Shown: positions 1-6,097, numbered from the stretch's first letter. The stretch is DNA of 8,548 nt from Arenicellales bacterium (GCA_029287965.1 JARFQC010000230.1:1-8548), one strand, 5' to 3'. The notes: generated by a model from the letters alone, not told the origin. Program-made: numbers and translations.

Positions 1-1409
1 CCTTCTTCCAGCCAGCGACGATAGATGTTTTCTACCACCACGATGGCATCATCCACGAGGATGCCGATAGAGAAGATCAGGGCAAACAGCGATACCCGGT
101 CAATCGTGAAACCCAAGATCCAGGCCATGAATACCGTGATCAAAATAACATTCGGGATGACGATCAGAACAACCATCGAAGCCTTGAAACCAAGGAACCA
201 CCAGATCAGTACCGTGACACAACCGGTCACGAAAAACAGCTTCAGAATAAGACTGTTCACCTTGTCATTGGCTGTCTTACCATAGTTTCGTGTAACAGCG
301 ACGTGAACATTGTCGGGAATGAGCCGCCCCTTGAGCTGCTCTACCTTGTCCAGCACATTATTCGCGACTTCTACACCATTTGAGCCTTTTTTCTTTGCAA
401 CGGCTATGGTGATGGCCGGCGCTCCGTCCGGCACGAGCTCACCGCCGGATTTGTAGGCCTGGCCAGTATAGAATGTCACCAGATCCCGGGTCTCTGAAGG
501 CCCATCGAATACATCTGCAACGTCTCTTACATATACAACCGAGCCTTCGTGCGTGCCGATCACCAGGTTCTCAAGATCACTTGCAGTGCGGAGGAAACTA
601 CCGGTGTAAACCCGGAAAGCATTGTCACCGGTTTCAATCGTCCCCGCCTTGAGTTCACCATTCGCACTGCTGATGGTATGCGTCAGCTGATCCAGGGTCA
701 GGTCGAATCCAGCAAGTCGTTCAGGTCGCACTTCCACCCGTATCTGTTCTGAACGTCCGCCTGTAATGAATGCCTGGCTGGTATCTTTTACTTCCTTGAT
801 GCGCTGCATCACATCCAGCCCCAGCAATCTCAGCTCTTCATCGGAGACCTCCGTCGACCACAACGTTAACGTGGCAGTAGGCACGTCATCGACGGCTTTC
901 GGTTTGACCAGCGGCGGTGTTGCTCCGGGTGGAATCTGATCTTTATTCGATTCCAGCTTGTCATAGACCTTGACCAGCGACTCTCCCATGTCCTCGCCGA
1001 CTATGAACTGTACGGTGACCATGGCGCTTCCGCGCTGCGAAGCGGAGTAGACATGCTCTATGCCCTGTATCTCGGACATGATTTTTTCGAGCGGGTTGGC
1101 GATCATCGACGCTACCTGCTTCGAAGAAGCTCCGGGATAGCTGACGAAAATATCCACCATGGGGACGGAAATCTGTGGATCTTCCTGGCGGGGAGTGAAC
1201 ATCATCCCCATCATGCCCAGGCCAAGCAGGGCAAAATAAAACAAAGGCGACAAAGGTGAGTGGATAAATGTCTGGGCCAGTTTGCCCGCTATCCCGAGTC
1301 CTTCATGCTCGCGATGGATGTTGTCGTCCATTGCGCAAGCAGCATCGTCCTGCTTAATGCTGCCCTCCTCTTTTTCCCCTTTAGGATTCTGATTATCGTT
1401 ATCAGTCAT
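1..1409 (-). CDS. RND-family efflux permease, N-terminal part (3' end outside window)
   Basis: Inner-membrane, proton-driven pump subunit of a tripartite RND exporter. The frame is open from an ATG at 1409 to the left edge, 469 codons; complete RND permeases have about 1000 or more residues, so the C-terminal part is missing. Residues 1-50 are a charged cytoplasmic tail. TM1 follows (about 54-71), then a periplasmic porter region from the TPRQEDPQI motif (72-80) to about residue 385. TM2, TM3 and TM4 end with GILVDDAIVVVENIYR (450-465), the RND TM4 signature whose paired Asp (453-454) match the proton-relay pair D407/D408 of AcrB. The start has a weak GGAA Shine-Dalgarno sequence; Met27 is a less likely alternative. 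It lies 50 bp after the adaptor gene and is probably cotranscribed. Multidrug or small-molecule export is more likely than CzcA-type metal export, but the substrate cannot be read from the sequence. Confidence 0.95.
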   Translation of the reverse strand, partial: MTDNDNQNPKGEKEEGSIKQDDAACAMDDNIHREHEGLGIAGKLAQTFIHSPLSPLFYFALLGLGMMGMMFTPRQEDPQISVPMVDIFVSYPGASSKQVASMIANPLEKIMSEIQGIEHVYSASQRGSAMVTVQFIVGEDMGESLVKVYDKLESNKDQIPPGATPPLVKPKAVDDVPTATLTLWSTEVSDEELRLLGLDVMQRIKEVKDTSQAFITGGRSEQIRVEVRPERLAGFDLTLDQLTHTISSANGELKAGTIETGDNAFRVYTGSFLRTASDLENLVIGTHEGSVVYVRDVADVFDGPSETRDLVTFYTGQAYKSGGELVPDGAPAITIAVAKKKGSNGVEVANNVLDKVEQLKGRLIPDNVHVAVTRNYGKTANDKVNSLILKLFFVTGCVTVLIWWFLGFKASMVVLIVIPNVILITVFMAWILGFTIDRVSLFALIFSIGILVDDAIVVVENIYRRWLEE

Positions 1410-1459
1410 TATTATTCCGCAGTGTTACTTTTTTTCAGGTCTGATGCAGTCTTGTGACA

Positions 1460-2641
1460 TTAGCGAGGTTCGTTGGGTCGCCAGCCGGATACAATCCCGG
1501 GGGGTGGATTGTCGACGATCCTTTCATTACCAGTCAGACCTGAACTGATGGAAATTTTCCCTCCTCCAACCTGATGACTGGTGCGAACAATCCGCATCTC
1601 GGCGGCACCATCATTGTTGATCACGAAGACGGAAGGCAGACTGCCCCGCCGGACGACTGCTGACTTCGGAATCACAGCCATCTGCGGTATTTCACCGCTG
1701 GGCTGTGTCGGAATACTGACCCGGGCGTACATGCCGGGACCGGCAACGACGTCCATAGGCAGATCAAACTTGACGATAACGGTGTGGCGGCTCGAATCTG
1801 CAACCGGGTATATACGGCTTACCCTTGCCTTGACCGGTGCATCGCTGCCGTCGAGCTTGACATCAACCAGTTGCTTTAGCTTGAGATTCTTGACCAGGCG
1901 AACCGGGACGTCCACGCGTACGCGGAGATATTTGACGTGGGCAAACTTGATCAGTGGTTGACCTGGCTGGACGGTATCACCCACTTCGACCAGCTTGTCA
2001 GTGATGACGCCATCAAATGGCGACATGGATTTGGTGTCGCGGATCTTGGCGTCCAGTTCGCCAAGCGTCGCCTGCGCCTGAAGCAGCCCGGCATGAGCCT
2101 GGTTCATTCCTGTACCCTGTGCAATCAGGTCGGTTTGCCTGTTGAGAGCGGGTTCGCCAGCATCGAACATGGAGGCGAAATTGCGGGTAAACATTGAGTC
2201 GAACATGGATGGCACTCCCATACCCATGTTTTGTCGGGTGGCGTCACGGCTGCCTGGTGACCATAGCTCGCGGTTGTACTGCGCCCTGGCATTTCTCAGT
2301 GCGCTGTTGGCACTATAAATACTGGCGAGCACTGCCTGACGCTTGGCCTGCAGCGCATCATCGTCCAGGGAGAGCAGCAGGGCCCCTTTGGAAAAGTTGT
2401 CGCCTTCCGAACCGGCGATGAAAGTCACCCTTCCCGGCATCTGTGCATTTAGTACCACTTCCTTATATGGAATGACTGTACCGCCCAGTACTGAGTCATT
2501 GCCTACAGCCTGCATCTCGACATCAACGATGTTATACGCATGAGCGAGAGAGACACTGCTTATACTTATTGCGACGGCGGCAAAGCGCAAAATTTTCGAT
2601 AGCTTGTATCGCAGCTCTAAACCCGGGCGGTTTACTGCCAT
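1460..2641 (-). CDS. RND efflux periplasmic adaptor (membrane fusion protein, HlyD/AcrA type)
   Basis: Links the inner-membrane RND permease to an outer-membrane channel. A hydrophobic signal peptide ends at a likely AHA cleavage site (about residue 35); there is no lipobox Cys, so a processed periplasmic protein is expected. The order of parts is typical: first lipoyl half-motif (about 64-96, NAQMPGRV...GDNFSKGALLLSLDDDAL), a long alpha-hairpin region (about 97-204), second lipoyl half (SPFDGVITDKLVEVGDTVQPGQ, about 207-228, shown here in part), a beta-barrel (about 238-295) and a membrane-proximal domain with VIPKSAVVRRG. I chose the ATG at 2641 (393 residues) because AGAGGA at 2653-2648 sits 6 nt before it but directly abuts the upstream in-frame ATG at 2647. 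The hairpin carries a Met/Phe-rich stretch at about 139-159. The permease follows after 50 bp, which supports a pump operon. Confidence 0.93.
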   Translation of the reverse strand: MAVNRPGLELRYKLSKILRFAAVAISISSVSLAHAYNIVDVEMQAVGNDSVLGGTVIPYKEVVLNAQMPGRVTFIAGSEGDNFSKGALLLSLDDDALQAKRQAVLASIYSANSALRNARAQYNRELWSPGSRDATRQNMGMGVPSMFDSMFTRNFASMFDAGEPALNRQTDLIAQGTGMNQAHAGLLQAQATLGELDAKIRDTKSMSPFDGVITDKLVEVGDTVQPGQPLIKFAHVKYLRVRVDVPVRLVKNLKLKQLVDVKLDGSDAPVKARVSRIYPVADSSRHTVIVKFDLPMDVVAGPGMYARVSIPTQPSGEIPQMAVIPKSAVVRRGSLPSVFVINNDGAAEMRIVRTSHQVGGGKISISSGLTGNERIVDNPPPGIVSGWRPNEPR

Positions 2642-2647
2642 AATCAT

Positions 2648-2653
2648 TCCTCT
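2648..2653 (-). promoter_or_regulatory. Shine-Dalgarno sequence that decides the adaptor start
   Basis: Read on the minus strand, AGAGGA is followed by ATGATTATG. Spacing is 0 nt to the first ATG (2647) and 6 nt to the second (2641). The second is therefore the favoured initiation codon. Confidence 0.6.
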
Positions 2654-2668
2654 TTTTTCGAGATTCTC

Positions 2669-2679
2669 CGGATTATCCG
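2669..2679. repeat. 11-bp palindrome CGGATTATCCG upstream of the adaptor gene
   Basis: Perfect arms CGGAT/ATCCG around a single T, ending 16 bp before the adaptor Shine-Dalgarno sequence. The loop is too short for an RNA hairpin, so a protein-binding operator is the more natural reading. A site this short can occur by chance. Confidence 0.25.
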
Positions 2680-2708
2680 CATCAGATGACTCAGTGGGAT
2701 TTCCGTTT

Positions 2709-2747
2709 TATTTAATTAGTTCAACAACATAGGTCGCCTACTCAACC
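2709..2747 (-). promoter_or_regulatory. Candidate control region of the efflux operon, with box shared with soxB
   Basis: On the plus strand this holds TATTTAATTAG (2709-2719) and GGTCGC-CT-ACTCAACC (2732-2747). Both parts recur upstream of soxB (TATTTAACTAA and GGTCGC-TTC-ACTCAACC) in the same order and orientation to the gene. The two elements are 12 bp apart here and 3 bp apart at soxB, a difference of 9 bp, close to one helical turn. No good sigma-70 pair can be fixed here, so I read the box as a regulator site rather than a core promoter. The regulator is unknown. Confidence 0.4.
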
Positions 2748-2784
2748 CATGAAGATTCACTCTTGCGTCATCGTTACGCCAACT

Positions 2785-2829
2785 ATGCTGACCGGCTTTC
2801 AGTCCAGCATGAGGGCACTATCCCATGCT
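2785..2829. repeat. Overlapping inverted repeats (ATGCTG / CAGCATG / CATGCT)
   Basis: ATGCTG at 2785-2790 can pair with CAGCAT at 2805-2810, and AGCATG at 2806-2811 can pair with CATGCT at 2824-2829. The second stem is extended by two G-C pairs across a one-base bulge. The middle arm is common to both, so as RNA the two hairpins exclude each other. As DNA they are three alternately oriented half-sites about 20 bp apart. No U-tract follows on either strand, so this is not a simple terminator. Confidence 0.35.
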
Positions 2830-2857
2830 TAATTACTGACCACATCAAGTCTACGTA

Positions 2858-2880
2858 AGATACATTACCGCCAGATACAT
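2858..2880. repeat. Direct repeat of AGATACAT, 15-bp period
   Basis: AGATACAT occurs at 2858-2865 and again at 2873-2880. Two copies are too few to call iterons; they may be a paired regulator site or chance. Confidence 0.3.
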
Positions 2881-3007
2881 GCCAACCCTTGTATGGCCGG
2901 AATCAAGCTTTTGCGGGGTAGTATTTGCTTATGCATCGAATTGTATTTTTTGATGATGCACGTTGATCGCTGCCGGTTAGTTCAGGATGAAAGGATCCCG
3001 CATGAGC

Positions 3008-3054
3008 GAACACCTGGTTCACCCGGATTTCACGCCACCCGACAGGAGGTGTTC
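3008..3054 (+). promoter_or_regulatory. Inverted repeat able to mask the ribosome-binding site of a small frame
   Basis: GAACACCT at 3008-3015 is exactly complementary to AGGTGTTC at 3047-3054, with 31 nt between them. The right arm overlaps the last four bases of the strong Shine-Dalgarno sequence AGGAGGT (3044-3050) and the spacer before the ATG at 3056. In a plus-strand transcript the stem would hide the ribosome-binding site. Whether the plus strand is transcribed here is unknown. Confidence 0.35.
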
Positions 3055-3055
3055 A

Positions 3056-3157
3056 ATGGAGTGCAGACTGCATCACGGACACGGACTCGCAGGCCTGGCT
3101 CCCAGCGAAACATGCGAATGCATACCAAGATCAGGCCGCCTACCCGCCTGTGCGTGA
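3056..3157 (+). CDS. Possible Cys-rich small protein (33 residues), unconfirmed
   Basis: This frame is too short to stand on length. The argument for it is the start: a seven-base Shine-Dalgarno sequence AGGAGGT lies 5 nt before the ATG. The product has four Cys (positions 3, 20, 22, 32), three His near the N terminus (6, 7, 9), no signal peptide and no membrane segment. It ends with TGA and overlaps the 3' end of the minus-strand hydrolase gene by 18 bp, in convergent orientation. I recognise no family. The Cys/His content would suit metal binding, but that is speculation, and the frame may be non-coding. Confidence 0.2.
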   Translation: MECRLHHGHGLAGLAPSETCECIPRSGRLPACA

Positions 3158-4138
3158 AAGCTCCTGGTACCGGACCCAGTGGTGTATATCGCGTGCTACA
3201 CGGTCAGGGGATTCGACCGGCAGCGCATGCTTGGCGCCTGATACCATTTGAATATCCAGCGATGGCTGATTGCCCCTCTCTAGCAGACCAATGACCTTGT
3301 CATGATCTATGAGTTTGTCATCACCGGCCAGAAACAGCTGCAGCGGCTGATCAAGCCTTTTTATGTACTTCTTGATGAAGTCGCCCATTCGCTTGCTCTG
3401 GAGAACGAAGTTTTCATCCAGTTGTTTTCGCCGCAGTGGATCGTTAGTCATTTCACGCTGTTGTTCCGCCTTCGAGGTATGCTGGCTGGCATCGAAGGAG
3501 GCTGCTGAATCTGATGCTGAATCCTTGTCAACGCCGGTCATGGCCATCATGCGCCCCGTGATGCTCTCGGAATCATTCGTTACACGCGGACTGATCAGTA
3601 CGAGCCCGTTGCTCTGACCCTTGTAGGCAATTCCATAGGCCAGTGCCAGCCTTGCTCCCCAGTCATTCCCTACCAGGTAAACAGAATCGTAGTACCCCTT
3701 GAGCGGCTTAAGGAACGAATGTACATCGCTGACTATATCCTCAAAGCCAGGCGGCTTGCCTGTGAGTGTGCGTGTATTGGCTTTACTCAAACCACTACCT
3801 CGCCGATCCAGCGCGAATACGTCGTAGCCTCTGTCTGCCAGCTTGAGAGAGAGGTCCTGCCCCCATCCTGCATGGCCTTCCAGGCCGTGCAAGTAGATCA
3901 GTGCGACACGGTTCTTCCGGCCATGCCGATATCCGGTGAATGTCAGCGTTGAACCGTCCGATGCACGATACTGGCGTGATTCGGGAAAATCACGTGGCAG
4001 GGATTTAAAATAACTGCCGAGGTCATAATCAATCTGGCGGGGTTTGTTATCGGGCTTATCGGCTGTCTGACAGCCACCCATAATAGAAAGTGCGGCTGCC
4101 AGCACAATGCCGGCAGCCGCGTTGGTCCATTTATACAT
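3140..4138 (-). CDS. Alpha/beta-hydrolase lipoprotein with Asp in the nucleophile position
   Basis: The N terminus is a lipoprotein signal ending in SIMGGC; Cys23 would be lipidated, and Gln at +2 favours the outer membrane. The fold resembles the serine aminopeptidase S33/monoacylglycerol lipase type (Hydrolase_4): oxyanion region YLHGLEGHAGWG (82-93), ALDRRGSGLS (109-118), nucleophile elbow LVGNDWGARLALAYG (155-169), acid region AGDDKLID (271-278, probably Asp274) and catalytic His in GAKHALPVES (His304). The elbow has Asp159 (codon GAC) where lipases and esterases have Ser. Asp at this place is the nucleophile of epoxide hydrolases and haloalkane dehalogenases. The region 188-232 is rich in Ser, Ala and Asp and probably belongs to the lid. 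The start at 4138 has GGAG 11 nt upstream. The gene follows soxB by 34 bp and is probably in its operon. The substrate is unknown. Confidence 0.85.
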   Translation of the reverse strand: MYKWTNAAAGIVLAAALSIMGGCQTADKPDNKPRQIDYDLGSYFKSLPRDFPESRQYRASDGSTLTFTGYRHGRKNRVALIYLHGLEGHAGWGQDLSLKLADRGYDVFALDRRGSGLSKANTRTLTGKPPGFEDIVSDVHSFLKPLKGYYDSVYLVGNDWGARLALAYGIAYKGQSNGLVLISPRVTNDSESITGRMMAMTGVDKDSASDSAASFDASQHTSKAEQQREMTNDPLRRKQLDENFVLQSKRMGDFIKKYIKRLDQPLQLFLAGDDKLIDHDKVIGLLERGNQPSLDIQMVSGAKHALPVESPDRVARDIHHWVRYQELSRTGG

Positions 4139-4172
4139 CCGGAAAACTTCTCCGTGTTTATTATTTCAGAGT

Positions 4173-5948
4173 TTATACCTTGCCGAAGCTGGACAACCCG
4201 GGATTGTCGTCAACGCCCACCAGCTTGGGAAGGTTCATTTTTTTCAATTTAATTGTGCCTGCATCGCGGAGATAATCAGATACGACCTCCCATATTGGCC
4301 GCCCCTCGGCCACTGAACCTACCGTAGCCCAGCCCGATACCATGTACTTCTTGGAAGCATCGATCGGGGTCCCGTCGTCCTTTCTTAACTCGGTTACGCG
4401 ATTGCCGATCGTCTGTTTTGGCGCAAAGGTAAAGTCGATACCGCCCACCCGGACCATATCACCGCCTTGCTGATAATACGGATCCTCATTGAACAGGTTG
4501 TCGGCAACATCCTCGAGAATAATCTTAAGCTCTTCGCCTGTCATTTCCCGGCGATAGGTTTCGGGGTATGTAATGCAGGTCTGATCCATGACGTTTTCAA
4601 ACGTGATGGGCTGACCGCCCAGAACCGTAGTACCCCAGCGGAAACCGGGCGACAGGGCAATTTCTGCATCGTTGACTTTGCGCAGGGCATCACAGATCAC
4701 CTGGTCGAAGGTACCGTTAAAATTGCCGCGCCGGTACAGGGTCTGCTCGGCCACAGCCAGTTCTTCTTTCAGTTTAGCTTCGTGAGGTGCGCGTACTTCC
4801 TGGATGTACTTGGCCATCGAAGGATCGGGGTCGATCAGGTTCGAGAACACCGGCATCAAGCGGTAGCGGTAGCCCTGCACCTTGCCGTTACGCACATCCA
4901 GGTCCATCACACCGAGGAACTTGCCATTTGAACCCGCATTGGTAACCAGTGTCTGGCCACCGCTGTTTTTCACGACGGTTGGCTGAGGCATACCGTCATG
5001 CGTATGTCCGCCGAATATCACGTCGATTCCTGTCACGCGCGACGCCATTTTCAGATCGACATCCATGCCATTGTGCGAAATAACCACGACTACGTCGGGA
5101 TTTTCCGCAGCGCGGGCCTGGTCAACGGCCTCCTGCATGCTTGCGTCGTTAATGCCGAAGGTCCAGTCCGGAATAAAGCGCTGCGGATTGGCGATAGGCG
5201 TGTACGGGAATGCCTGCCCGACCACGACAACCTTGGCACCGCCAACGTTTTTGACCGTGTATGGTTTAAAGGCATTACTCGTATCTTCATTAAAGTCGCT
5301 GAAATCAGCGAACTTGTAGTCGAACAGCACGTCATCCTTCACCCGCACATTCTGTGCGACGAACTCACCCTTGAAGGCTCGCAGGTTCTCCATCACCTCG
5401 GTGTCCTGATAAGTGAATTCCCAATGCCCGGTCATTACATCGACACCAAGCTTGTTGCATGCGCCAACCATGTCCATGCCACGGCTCCAGTACGCAGTAG
5501 CTGAACCCTGCCAGGTATCACCGCCATCAAGCAGCAGGCTGTTGCCGTCACCGCGGTCGCCACGGACCTGCTTTACCAGGGTTGCAAGGTGGGCAAAACC
5601 GCCTACCCGGCCAAACTTTTCCGCGGCCTCATCATAGTTTACATATGAGAAGGCATGCGCCTCCCTGGTACCCGGCTTGATGCCGAAATGCTGCAGCAGC
5701 TTGTCGCCGACGATATGAGGTGGCTGATTGAAGGCGCCGCCAACTCCAATGTTGACGTTGGGTTCGCGGAAGTAAATGGGGTTAAGTTGGGCATGGCAGT
5801 CCGTAAAATGCATAAGGCAGACATTGCCAAATTTTTCCTGCTTGTAGATTTCGGCCGGGTTGGCCGCTGCCCTGGCCGATCCGGGGAACATGCCGGCTGC
5901 GCTGGCAATGCCAAGTAATTGAATAAATTCCCTTCGTGACAGATTCAT
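4173..5948 (-). CDS. soxB: SoxB, periplasmic thiosulfohydrolase of the Sox pathway
   Basis: SoxB hydrolyses the sulfane-sulfonate bond of thiosulfate conjugated to the SoxY carrier and releases sulfate; it is a dimanganese enzyme of the 5'-nucleotidase family. The N terminus is a Tat signal, SRREFIQLLG (residues 4-13), with likely cleavage near ARA (about 25-28), so the folded enzyme is exported. Metallophosphatase motifs are in order: FTDCHAQ (48-54), DGGDTWQG (141-148), TGHWEFTY (173-180, the SoxB form of the GNHEF motif), ISHNG (290-294) and FGGHTHDG (312-319). The C-terminal domain follows (about 400-560), with QQGGDMVRVGG at 493-503. I start at the ATG at 5948 (591 residues): GAGGAG at 5961-5956 lies 7 nt upstream, whereas an in-frame TTG at 5963 overlaps that site. 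No soxX, A, Y, Z, C or D is in the window. A hydrolase lipoprotein gene follows after 34 bp. Confidence 0.97.
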   Translation of the reverse strand: MNLSRREFIQLLGIASAAGMFPGSARAAANPAEIYKQEKFGNVCLMHFTDCHAQLNPIYFREPNVNIGVGGAFNQPPHIVGDKLLQHFGIKPGTREAHAFSYVNYDEAAEKFGRVGGFAHLATLVKQVRGDRGDGNSLLLDGGDTWQGSATAYWSRGMDMVGACNKLGVDVMTGHWEFTYQDTEVMENLRAFKGEFVAQNVRVKDDVLFDYKFADFSDFNEDTSNAFKPYTVKNVGGAKVVVVGQAFPYTPIANPQRFIPDWTFGINDASMQEAVDQARAAENPDVVVVISHNGMDVDLKMASRVTGIDVIFGGHTHDGMPQPTVVKNSGGQTLVTNAGSNGKFLGVMDLDVRNGKVQGYRYRLMPVFSNLIDPDPSMAKYIQEVRAPHEAKLKEELAVAEQTLYRRGNFNGTFDQVICDALRKVNDAEIALSPGFRWGTTVLGGQPITFENVMDQTCITYPETYRREMTGEELKIILEDVADNLFNEDPYYQQGGDMVRVGGIDFTFAPKQTIGNRVTELRKDDGTPIDASKKYMVSGWATVGSVAEGRPIWEVVSDYLRDAGTIKLKKMNLPKLVGVDDNPGLSSFGKV

Positions 5949-5955
5949 CGTTGCT

Positions 5956-5961
5956 CTCCTC
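5956..5961 (-). promoter_or_regulatory. Shine-Dalgarno sequence of soxB
   Basis: GAGGAG on the minus strand, 7 nt before the ATG at 5948. It rules against the in-frame TTG at 5963, which would place the ribosome-binding site inside the coding region, and which would add MRRAT before the Tat signal. Confidence 0.7.
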
Positions 5962-5977
5962 AAGTCGTCTTATTTGC

Positions 5978-6054
5978 CCCTGCATGTTGTTTTGTTATTC
6001 GCAGGGCGGGACTGTTATATCCCATGTTTTGTGCTGGCAAAAGCCAGCATAAAA
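5978..6054 (-). promoter_or_regulatory. Structured soxB leader: three successive stem-loops
   Basis: In the soxB mRNA direction: (1) 6054-6027, UGCUGGC/GCCAGCA around a UUUU loop, lengthened by four A-U pairs beyond an A-C mismatch; (2) 6023-6008, GGGA/UCCC plus one G-U pair around a six-base loop; (3) 6006-5978, CCCUGC/GCAGGG around a 17-base A/C-rich loop. They lie almost end to end and stop 16 nt before the Shine-Dalgarno sequence. No stem is followed by a U-tract, so none is a normal intrinsic terminator. If the promoter is at 6067-6095, the first stem would lie within about 10 nt of the 5' end. A stabilising or translation-control leader is possible. I match it to no known riboswitch class. 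Confidence 0.4.
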
Positions 6055-6066
6055 GTCACATATAAT

Positions 6067-6097
6067 TATTTAACTAAGCCGGTCGCTTCACTCAACC
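6067..6097 (-). promoter_or_regulatory. Candidate soxB promoter with box shared with the efflux operon
   Basis: On the minus strand, TTGAGT (6095-6090) and TAAATA (6072-6067) are 17 bp apart, a weak sigma-70-like pair (4/6 and 3/6). The same stretch contains, on the plus strand, TATTTAACTAA (6067-6077) and GGTCGC-TTC-ACTCAACC (6081-6097), both repeated upstream of the efflux adaptor gene. The box would overlap the -35 region, as a regulator site might. The start point would be near 6060, giving a leader of about 110 nt. Confidence 0.4.

Larger units (their letters stand above)
2648..3139. other. 492-bp intergenic region between hydrolase and pump operon
   Basis: No protein of a known family is seen here. 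The left half (2648-2750) should hold the promoter of the adaptor-permease operon: an AT-rich element at 2709-2719, a box shared with the soxB upstream region at 2732-2747 and an 11-bp palindrome at 2669-2679. The middle contains overlapping inverted repeats (2785-2829) and a short direct repeat (2858-2880). The right end contains an inverted repeat and a possible small gene on the plus strand (3008-3157). I found no convincing Rho-independent terminator after the hydrolase gene, so its transcript end is not defined. Confidence 0.7.

Noticed and set aside
1..1409. CzcA-type metal efflux assignment for the permease
   Set aside because: The TM4 signature GILVDDAIVVVENIYR has the paired Asp usual in multidrug-type RND pumps, and the adaptor has no CusB-like metal motif at its N terminus.
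2932..2959. TGCATC/GATGCA inverted repeat with T-rich loop
   Set aside because: It is a 6-bp stem with a 16-nt loop; the T-run lies in the loop rather than after the stem, so it fits neither terminator nor clear operator.
2893..3294. Plus-strand open frame of 133 codons
   Set aside because: It has no ribosome-binding site, its second part is antisense to the hydrolase 3' end, and the composition is like no protein family I recognise.
4467..5504. Long plus-strand frames opposite soxB
   Set aside because: They are antisense to clearly conserved SoxB motifs and have no family likeness.
5949..5963. TTG start of soxB at 5963
   Set aside because: The strong Shine-Dalgarno sequence GAGGAG overlaps this codon and serves the ATG at 5948, which places the Tat signal right at the N terminus.
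6027..6054. Intrinsic terminator for pilU or for a plus-strand transcript
   Set aside because: The stem is strong, but no U-tract follows it on either strand: the flanks are TTTT before and AAAA after on the plus strand, which extend the stem instead.
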